A stretch of DNA of 7,031 bases from CAYPQL01 sp964412905 (lineage in GTDB: Bacteria; Patescibacteriota; Minisyncoccia; JAHIHE01; JAGLIN01). Positions 1 to 3,824 of this stretch are shown here, in pieces. The DNA lies in contig CAYPQL010000054.1 in assembly GCA_964412905.1 (NCBI GenBank), positions 1 through 7,031 on the forward strand. Reading direction: 5' to 3'. Numbering within the stretch: the first letter of the stretch is position 1; each line of letters opens with the position of its first letter. The translations under genes were made by a program, and so were the position numbers. The notes below the pieces were generated by a model, which did no database searches, was not told the origin of the DNA, and saw only the letters and a list, made by a program, of their open reading frames with translations.

Positions 1-29
1 AACCCCTTACTCATAAAATTCTATAATGT

Positions 30-61
30 AAAAAAACAACCCGCCGAAAATCGTTTTTTTT
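30..61 (-). terminator. Rho-independent-like terminator of the leftmost PsbP-like gene
   Basis: An A7 tract, CAACCC, a short loop, TCG and a T8 tract form an inverted repeat. Read on the minus strand, about 10 pairs form (mostly A-U, one G-U) and a T run follows. It lies about 35 nt past the stop codon of the minus-strand gene ending at 96. It shares the layout A-tract/CAACCC/TCG/T-tract with the two terminators at 1142 and 2160. The stem is AT-rich and only moderately convincing by itself; the recurrence behind paralogous genes supports it. Confidence 0.55.
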
Positions 62-95
62 GTTTGTTTGGGAATAATTTTGATGCTGATAGATA

Positions 96-773
96 CTATT
101 CAATAAACCTAAAGCTTTGAACCATTTGATCGAAATAAGTTCTAAATTTTTCAGAATCTTCCGGCAGATACAATTGGCCATTTAAACTAAGGACATAAAT
201 TACATTATTTTTTTGAATAAAATATCTAACAAAGTTATTAGACATTTCGAATTTGGATGCAGTTATATCATTATTAATATTTTCAAAAACTAAATAATTG
301 TATGCATCCCAAAAATTAAGGCCGATATTTTTTCCATTTTTTCTTACAAAATCATCTATCGTTAAGTGCTCATCTTGTTTATATATAGATATATTCATTA
401 ATGTTTGCGGTATATCTCCCATACCAGAAGGATCATCTAAGAAAAAAGATTTTACGCTGTATTTATTATTATCTGACGTATACATGCGTATATTGTATTT
501 ATTATTACCCGATGTAGCTAAATTTATTTGATCAACTTCTCCCGGATACCATATTTTAAATTTATTAATATTATCCGAATATTCCTTCCATCCTTCAGGA
601 ATTTTATCAAGAAAAACTTCATGCTTGGTATTTTTTTCTTTTTGTAAATCAATTATACGGTCATTTAAAACATTAATTTCTTTTTTAAAATTTTGATTTT
701 GAATGAACAAAAAAATATTTGAAACTAAAAGTAAAAAGATGATTATTGTATAAATAATACTATTTTTCTGCAT
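96..773 (-). CDS. Membrane-anchored PsbP-like domain protein, unit 1
   Basis: A 225-residue protein with a short N-terminal tail, one membrane segment (about residues 5-24), a short charged coiled-coil-like stretch (about 27-50) and an extracytoplasmic domain from about residue 57 to the end. That domain opens with the GW-x-x-Y...F-x-I-W-Y-P pattern seen in PsbP/Mog1-like domains and ends in a 'FDQMVQSFRFIE' strand. Family assignment is from this pattern only, and the molecular role is unknown. I start it at the ATG at 773, not the upstream in-frame ATG at 800. The sequence AAAATTATG is conserved before the paralogues, a -10 box lies exactly 16 nt upstream, and the upstream ATG would overlap that -10 box. 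There is no Shine-Dalgarno sequence. The repaired paralogue at 2212-2886 has exactly the same length. Transcription is divergent from the short secreted gene at 945, and a terminator follows at 30-61. Confidence 0.8.
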   Translation of the reverse strand: MQKNSIIYTIIIFLLLVSNIFLFIQNQNFKKEINVLNDRIIDLQKEKNTKHEVFLDKIPEGWKEYSDNINKFKIWYPGEVDQINLATSGNNKYNIRMYTSDNNKYSVKSFFLDDPSGMGDIPQTLMNISIYKQDEHLTIDDFVRKNGKNIGLNFWDAYNYLVFENINNDITASKFEMSNNFVRYFIQKNNVIYVLSLNGQLYLPEDSEKFRTYFDQMVQSFRFIE

Positions 774-789
774 AATTTTCAAATTAATA

Positions 790-818
790 ATTATATCCAT
801 AAGTTACGATACTGTAAA
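790..818 (-). promoter_or_regulatory. Minus-strand promoter of unit 1
   Basis: The minus strand reads TTTACA (813-818), a 17-nt spacer and TATAAT (790-795). The -10 box lies 16 nt from the ATG at 773, implying a 5' untranslated region of only about 9-10 nt. The same -10 box at the same distance occurs in units 2 and 3. Confidence 0.6.
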
Positions 819-822
819 TATA

Positions 823-845
823 AAGTCAATAAAAGCCCTTGACTT
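823..845. promoter_or_regulatory. Inverted repeat AAGTCAA-N9-TTGACTT, unit 1
   Basis: A perfect 7-bp inverted repeat with a 9-nt spacer, 23 nt in total. Its right arm contains the -35 box of the plus-strand promoter, and the repeat lies between the two divergent promoters. It is conserved with the same geometry at 1819-1841 and 3690-3712. A dimeric regulator's operator is the simplest reading, but no regulator gene is in the window. Confidence 0.5.
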
Positions 846-865
846 AAAGCCAGAACTGGTTTAAT
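839..865 (+). promoter_or_regulatory. Plus-strand promoter of unit 1
   Basis: TTGACT (839-844), a 15-nt spacer and TTTAAT (860-865), preceded by TGG, giving an extended -10. The spacer is short for a sigma-70 type promoter, but the extended -10 may compensate. It aligns base for base with the stronger copy at 3706-3732. Confidence 0.65.
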
Positions 866-944
866 GTAAGTCACAGGAGGAAAAATCAACCTGAATTTAG
901 GAGGATTGTTCTTTCAAAATTTAAAACACAGGAGATGAAAGAAA
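866..944 (+). promoter_or_regulatory. Conserved leader RNA, unit 1
   Basis: The leader carries AGGAGG at 875-880 and again at 899-904, neither followed by a start codon. The segment AATCAACCT between them can pair with AGGAGGATT (4 + 3 pairs around a 2x2 internal loop, 6-nt loop). Alternatively its CCTG can pair with the first CAGG. The gene's own Shine-Dalgarno, AGGAG, is at 930-934, 10 nt before the ATG. The TGCCT/AGGCA hairpin of the other two leaders is missing here. Confidence 0.5.
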
Positions 945-1214
945 ATGAATGAAAAGATGGAAAAAATGGTAAAAGCAATGGTTGTCGCCGGAATATTAGC
1001 AATAATATTTTCCGGAATCGCGACAGCTGAACCGGCAAGAGAAAAAGTTGTCAAAGAAGCTTGTTATGCTTTGGATGGAGAAAAAGATCTTGTTTGCGGA
1101 GACAAAACCAAAATAGGAAACTGGGATTGGATGAATAATTTAAAAAACAACCCTGAAGAAGGTCGTTTTTTTTGTTTGAAAATTTCTAGAAATTTATTTT
1201 TCCGTAAATTTTAA
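945..1214 (+). CDS. Short secreted two-cysteine protein, unit 1 (possibly a 5' gene remnant)
   Basis: The open frame is 89 codons. Residues 1-28 are a clear Sec signal peptide: Lys-rich start, hydrophobic core, ATA cleavage motif before Glu29. The mature part has two Cys (ACYALDG...VCGD), a GNWDWMN motif and ends its conserved part at KNNPEEGRFF. It is homologous to the unit 2 product and to the first ~70 residues of the 752-residue protein of unit 3. Codons after GRFF are not conserved and overlap the 3' end of the convergent gene by 21 nt. A terminator (1142-1173) lies inside the frame, before the stop. Against unit 2, differences include many silent third-base changes, conservative substitutions and in-frame one-codon gaps, which argues for a translated product. 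It could equally be a 5' remnant of a large secreted gene. Function is unknown. Confidence 0.6.
   Translation: MNEKMEKMVKAMVVAGILAIIFSGIATAEPAREKVVKEACYALDGEKDLVCGDKTKIGNWDWMNNLKNNPEEGRFFCLKISRNLFFRKF
1142..1173. terminator. Bidirectional terminator between convergent genes, units 1 and 2
   Basis: A6-CAACC, a 7-8 nt loop, GGTCG and T8. In minus-strand RNA the stem is fully paired, with one G-U; in plus-strand RNA there is one A-C mismatch. Both strands have a U-tract after the stem. It lies 20 nt past the stop of the minus-strand gene ending at 1194 and inside the open frame of the short secreted gene. Confidence 0.7.
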
Positions 1215-1769
1215 AGTGGAAAGTATTTGACCCAATTCAGTGGTTAATAAACTTTTACATCCCAAAAAAAACATTGAATCTTTGTGAGGAAATATTGCAA
1301 CTTTATAATCCCAGCCAATTGTAAAAATATCATTAGCGATTACGCCATTAATACCGTCTATTGTAATATTTTTTACATCCGTATAGCGGCCATTTCTTTT
1401 ATTAAGCAATTGTTCAATTGATTTATTATCTCTATTTTCTATAAAGATATCGCAATCAAAACCCCCTTCGCTTTTTGTTTTTTTATTAAAATGAACATTA
1501 TCTTCGTTTGAACCTTTTGTAAGCAACCAATTTTGCGGATATTTAAATTCAAATCCGTAGGTTTCATTTTTATAAGTTTTCCAATCTTTGGTTAAATCAT
1601 TATTATCTGTAGAATTTTTTTTAAGTTTGTTTTTCAACTCTTCAACTTTCTGAGTTAAATTTTTAATATTATCATTATTTTTATTATTTCCAATAAATAA
1701 AAATAAATTGGAAGCTAGAAGAAAAAAGATGATAATTATATAAATAGCATTTTTAAAATTTTTGATCAT
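1194..1769 (-). CDS. Membrane-anchored PsbP-like domain protein, unit 2
   Basis: A 191-residue protein: one N-terminal membrane segment (about residues 8-26), a Lys/Glu/Asn-rich coiled-coil-like stretch (about 34-52), then a domain beginning 'DWKTYKNETYGFEFKYPQNW' at about residue 62 and ending in 'ILSTLKFTEK'. This W-x-x-Y...Y-x-F...YP-x-x-W pattern is typical of PsbP-like domains in small surface proteins of such genomes; the role is unknown. The domain is shorter than that of the unit 1 paralogue and the sequences have diverged strongly outside the anchor and the YP motif. The start at 1769 is preferred over the in-frame ATG at 1796, because the AAAATTATG context and the -10 box 16 nt upstream are conserved. 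No Shine-Dalgarno is present. The gene is divergent from the short secreted gene at 1954 and ends next to the bidirectional terminator at 1142-1173. Confidence 0.8.
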   Translation of the reverse strand: MIKNFKNAIYIIIIFFLLASNLFLFIGNNKNNDNIKNLTQKVEELKNKLKKNSTDNNDLTKDWKTYKNETYGFEFKYPQNWLLTKGSNEDNVHFNKKTKSEGGFDCDIFIENRDNKSIEQLLNKRNGRYTDVKNITIDGINGVIANDIFTIGWDYKVAIFPHKDSMFFLGCKSLLTTELGQILSTLKFTEK

Positions 1770-1785
1770 AATTTTTAAATCAGTA

Positions 1786-1791
1786 ATTATA
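1786..1791 (-). promoter_or_regulatory. Minus-strand -10 box of unit 2
   Basis: The minus strand reads TATAAT here, 16 nt before the ATG at 1769, the same spacing as in units 1 and 3. No good -35 box is found at 17 nt (AATGCA), so the promoter may need an activator, perhaps at the inverted repeat 27 nt further upstream. Confidence 0.5.
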
Positions 1792-1818
1792 TTCATAAAC
1801 TATCATATTGCATTATCA

Positions 1819-1841
1819 AAGTCAATAAAAGCGCTTGACTT
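1819..1841. promoter_or_regulatory. Inverted repeat AAGTCAA-N9-TTGACTT, unit 2
   Basis: The arms and spacer length are identical to unit 1; the spacer differs by one base. The right arm again covers the plus-strand -35 box. Confidence 0.5.
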
Positions 1842-1861
1842 CCAACTAAAATTAGTTTAAC
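1835..1861 (+). promoter_or_regulatory. Weakened plus-strand promoter of unit 2
   Basis: TTGACT (1835-1840), a 15-nt spacer and TTTAAC (1856-1861). Compared with unit 3 (TGGTATAAT), the -10 has lost two consensus bases and the extended TG is gone. This copy is therefore probably weak or silent. Confidence 0.45.
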
Positions 1862-1953
1862 CTAAACTGTAGGAGGAAAAATCAACCTAAGTTAAGGAGG
1901 ATTGCACCTTCACAATTGAATCTGCCTTTTAAGGCAAGGAGAGATGAACGAAA
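1862..1953 (+). promoter_or_regulatory. Conserved leader RNA, unit 2
   Basis: AGGAGG occurs at 1871-1876 and 1895-1900, again 24 nt apart, with AATCAACCT between them able to pair with AGGAGGATT. A hairpin TGCCT-TTTA-AGGCA (1923-1936) directly abuts the Shine-Dalgarno AAGGAG (1936-1941), which is 12 nt before the ATG at 1954. Confidence 0.5.
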
Positions 1954-2277
1954 ATGAATAGAAAAACAGAAACTGGAATAAAATCGTTGGCAATTGCCGT
2001 AACAATAGCTTTTATGCTATTTATCGGCATAGCCATGGCAGAATCGTCTGCAAGAGAAAAAGTGGTGCAGGAAGCATGTTATGCTTTGGACGGAGGAAGA
2101 GACACTATTTGTGGTGATATGACCAAGGTAGGAAACTGGAATTGGTTAAATTGGATTTTAAAAAACAACCCTCAGGAAGGTCGTTTTTTTATTTGCGGAT
2201 TTTTTTCGAGTTTATTCAATGAATCGGAAGCTTTTAATCATTTGGTCGAATATATATTGACTATTTACCGGGACTGA
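1954..2277 (+). CDS. Short secreted two-cysteine protein, unit 2 (possibly a 5' gene remnant)
   Basis: The open frame is 107 codons, but only about the first 79 residues look genuine. Residues 1-29 are a Sec signal peptide with an AMA cleavage motif before Glu30. The mature part reads SSAREKVVQEACYALDGG, a second Cys in ICGD, GNWNWLN, and ends its conserved part at KNNPQEGRFF. Positions 2047-2077 are identical to 3918-3948 of the 752-residue gene, so the copy is recent. The last 28 codons read antisense through the 3' end of the broken gene at 2212 and are probably not real protein. The terminator at 2160-2190 sits inside the frame with no stop codon before it. The weak promoter suggests low expression. 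It may be a small secreted protein or a remnant of a full-length gene; function is unknown. Confidence 0.5.
   Translation: MNRKTETGIKSLAIAVTIAFMLFIGIAMAESSAREKVVQEACYALDGGRDTICGDMTKVGNWNWLNWILKNNPQEGRFFICGFFSSLFNESEAFNHLVEYILTIYRD
2160..2190. terminator. Bidirectional terminator between units 2 and 3
   Basis: A6-CAACC, loop, GGTCG and T7, the same design as at 1142-1173. It lies 21 nt past the stop codon of the minus-strand broken gene and within the open frame of the short secreted gene. Confidence 0.7.
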
Positions 2278-2483
2278 ACCACTGCCCCATTCAAAAACAA
2301 AAACTAAATCGTTTTTCTTTATATAAGAATCACCATTATCATCAAATATGTATATATCAATATTCCTGGATTTCACTTGTTGTATCTTAGAAATTATATC
2401 AGCATCGGAGTATTTTTCTTTTATGCTCGGCTGGCGTTCTTTAATATTATTTTTTATAAATTCCTTTAAATCTATATTGCTAT

Positions 2484-2496
2484 TATATATATATAT
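2484..2496. repeat. AT dinucleotide microsatellite at the second frameshift
   Basis: T(AT)6, 13 nt. Adding one AT unit restores the downstream minus-strand reading frame. Confidence 0.8.
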
Positions 2497-2534
2497 CTAA
2501 AATTCTAGGTTGCGGATAATCATCAGTAATCGCT

Positions 2535-2542
2535 AAAAAAAA
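2535..2542. repeat. A8/T8 homopolymer at the first frameshift
   Basis: Eight A on the plus strand. Nine would carry the minus-strand frame past the TAG stop. Confidence 0.8.
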
Positions 2543-2900
2543 CTTATACCATAAATTGGATTTTCAGATTTAGGTTTAGATGGATTATAAATATTATAGG
2601 CAGTATTAGAATCATTTACTCCAATATGTTCTAGTCCATAAATATCGTCGGAAACTTTTTCCGGATACCACATCTTAAACTTGTATTTCTCATTAGTATA
2701 TGTATCCCATCCTAAAGGCGGTTTGTTTTTAACTTCTTCTATCTGTTTTTCCAGATCAACGATTTTTTGATTTAAGCTTTTAATATTAATATTGTTTTTC
2801 CGATATTCGCTGTATAAAAATAAACTGGATATGGAAAGAAAAATAATCAATACCAAGCATAGAATATTTTTTAAATTTTTTATCATAATTTTTAAACTGC

Positions 2901-3635
2901 TTAATCTTTGAGACAGCGAACAGAAGAACCTAAAAATTTATGACTTGTAAAACGATAAATTGCATTAGATGTTGAATCTAGGTTTCTAACCCATGGATTA
3001 TTTTCACTATTTATTTTATTTTCCAAAGTAGAAGACCAAAAATATACATTTATACTACGATTATAAAATGATTTGTCGGAAGTATTAATATACCCAGGAA
3101 AAACACTTTCAAAACCACTTGAACCTCCTGTTTTAAGTTTTGTACCAGCTGCAGAACAATCTTCATTATTTTTTTCATACCAGACTGAAATCCCATTTCT
3201 TGTATTAGAACAGACTTGATTATTATCTTTTAGATAATTTTCTAGAATATACCATTCCGAATCTTTGGGAATATGCCACCCATTTGGACAAATTCCCTGC
3301 GCGCCTTCCTCAATTGAATTAACCATTATTGTATTCCAGTCATATAATCCGCCATCGGTTTCGCAGATTTTTGGATCATTGCTATAACAATATCTGATAA
3401 TAGGATTTCCTTCTGGATTTCTAGCAACCTTGAGATTTTCTTTCAGCCAGCATTGAGAGCCTATTTTTACAGTTTTATAGATATTTCCATCAACATCCTT
3501 AGTGGTATCGGTGCCACAAATAAAAGTCGGGCGTTTAGTAAATAAATTATATTTATTATTAGTAATTAAGCTAACCGTTATACTTAAGGAAATTAAAATA
3601 ATGATGAGTAAAATTATTTTGATTATTTTTTTCAT
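2901..3635 (-). CDS. Membrane-anchored FISUMP-domain protein
   Basis: A 244-residue protein with an N-terminal membrane anchor (about residues 4-26, no lipobox) and a FISUMP domain (Fibrobacter succinogenes major paralogous domain) filling residues ~40-244. Diagnostic motifs in order: DVDGNIYKTVKIGSQCWLKENLK (48-69), YDWNTIM (98-104), GICPNGWHIPKDSEW (114-128), AAGTKLK (162-168), YFWSST (198-203) and the C-terminal SVRCLKD (238-244). There are eight cysteines, including C62, C83, C91, C116 and C241. The domain is extracellular and often paralogous; its biochemical role is unknown. The start at 3635 has the AAAATTATG context and a TATAAT 16 nt upstream, and no Shine-Dalgarno. It is first in an apparent two-gene operon with the broken PsbP-like gene and divergent from the 752-residue secreted protein. 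It is unrelated to the other minus-strand genes, yet occupies the promoter-proximal slot that a PsbP-like gene fills in units 1 and 2. Confidence 0.9.
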   Translation of the reverse strand: MKKIIKIILLIIILISLSITVSLITNNKYNLFTKRPTFICGTDTTKDVDGNIYKTVKIGSQCWLKENLKVARNPEGNPIIRYCYSNDPKICETDGGLYDWNTIMVNSIEEGAQGICPNGWHIPKDSEWYILENYLKDNNQVCSNTRNGISVWYEKNNEDCSAAGTKLKTGGSSGFESVFPGYINTSDKSFYNRSINVYFWSSTLENKINSENNPWVRNLDSTSNAIYRFTSHKFLGSSVRCLKD

Positions 3636-3651
3636 AATTTTTTATTTATCA

Positions 3652-3657
3652 ATTATA
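3652..3657 (-). promoter_or_regulatory. Minus-strand -10 box of unit 3
   Basis: TATAAT on the minus strand, 16 nt before the FISUMP ATG, the same position as in units 1 and 2. No convincing -35 box is seen. Confidence 0.5.
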
Positions 3658-3689
3658 TTGTACTTTTAAATTACCATATTATATTATTA

Positions 3690-3712
3690 AAGTCAAATAA
3701 AACGCTTGACTT
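3690..3712. promoter_or_regulatory. Inverted repeat AAGTCAA-N9-TTGACTT, unit 3
   Basis: This is the third copy of the 23-nt element, with both arms intact while the spacer and the surrounding sequence have changed. Confidence 0.5.
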
Positions 3713-3732
3713 ATAGCTAAACTTGGTATAAT
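3706..3732 (+). promoter_or_regulatory. Plus-strand promoter of the 752-residue secreted protein
   Basis: TTGACT (3706-3711), a 15-nt spacer and TATAAT (3727-3732) preceded by TGG (extended -10). It is the best match of the three copies, and it drives the only full-length gene of the set. The predicted transcript start, about 3739, falls just before the first AGGAGG. Confidence 0.75.
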
Positions 3733-3824
3733 GTAAGTTTCAGGAGGAAAAATCAACCTGAATTAAGGAGGATTGTTCTTTCACAATTGAATCTGCCTTT
3801 AAAGGCAAGGAGAAATGAACGAAA
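3733..3824 (+). promoter_or_regulatory. Conserved leader RNA, unit 3
   Basis: AGGAGG at 3742-3747 and 3766-3771, the same 24-nt interval, with AATCAACCT (3751-3759) between them. A perfect palindromic hairpin TGCCT-TTAA-AGGCA (3794-3807) abuts the Shine-Dalgarno AAGGAG (3807-3812), which is 12 nt from the ATG. Confidence 0.5.

Larger units (their letters stand above)
823..1173 (+). repeat. Control-region/signal-peptide module, copy 1
   Basis: This is the first of three homologous segments (the others are at 1819-2190 and 3690-4031). It contains the inverted repeat, the promoter, the double-AGGAGG leader, the signal peptide and the AREKVV-x-EA-x-YALD...GNW motif. Copies 1 and 2 share the terminator-overlapping end; copy 3 continues into a full gene. 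Homology also extends leftward into the minus-strand promoter and first codons. Confidence 0.8.
1819..2190 (+). repeat. Control-region/signal-peptide module, copy 2
   Basis: This is the closest relative of copy 3 through the leader, the signal peptide and AREKVVQEA, with a 31-nt identical run at 2047-2077. It is closest to copy 1 in the ACYALDG...CGD-x-TK and KNNP-x-EGRFF part. It may therefore be a mosaic of the two. Confidence 0.8.
2212..2886 (-). pseudogene. PsbP-like membrane-anchored paralogue with two frameshifts in simple repeats
   Basis: The intact first part (2886 down to 2533) encodes a membrane segment (about residues 7-25), a coiled-coil-like stretch (about 32-54) and 'GWDTYTNEKYKFKMWYP', matching the unit 1 paralogue. 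The frame then stops at a T8 run (minus strand), plus positions 2535-2542. One extra T would restore reading into ITDDYPQPRILDIYI. That frame stops again at an AT dinucleotide run (2484-2496), and one extra AT unit would restore reading to the end, which is FDQMIKSFRFIE, nearly the same as the unit 1 C-terminus. Repaired, the gene would encode exactly 225 residues, as in unit 1. Its ATG has the AAAAATTATG context and lies 14 nt after the stop of the FISUMP gene, so it is probably the second gene of that operon. It could be a pseudogene, a slippage-switched gene in the off state, or affected by sequencing error. Confidence 0.8.

Noticed and set aside
298..531. A 77-codon plus-strand open frame
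   Set aside because: It lies antisense within the PsbP-like gene 96-773, with no ribosome site or recognisable protein features.
774..800. ATG at 800 (and likewise 1796) as the true starts of the PsbP-like genes
   Set aside because: These codons overlap the conserved TATAAT, have no ribosome site, and the equivalent codons are absent before the FISUMP gene and the broken paralogue.
1141..1165. A-AAA-AAC heptamer in the right frame before a hairpin, like a programmed -1 frameshift site (also at 2160)
   Set aside because: The heptamer is simply the A-tract of the terminator. The -1 frame stops at once in copy 1 but runs on in copy 2, so the outcome is not conserved.
1142..2190. Repeated palindromic ends (AACAACC...GGTCGTT) as integron attC or other recombination sites
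   Set aside because: They lack the RYYYAAC/GTTRRRY core arrangement, no integrase is present, and the A/T tracts and gene-end positions explain them as terminators.
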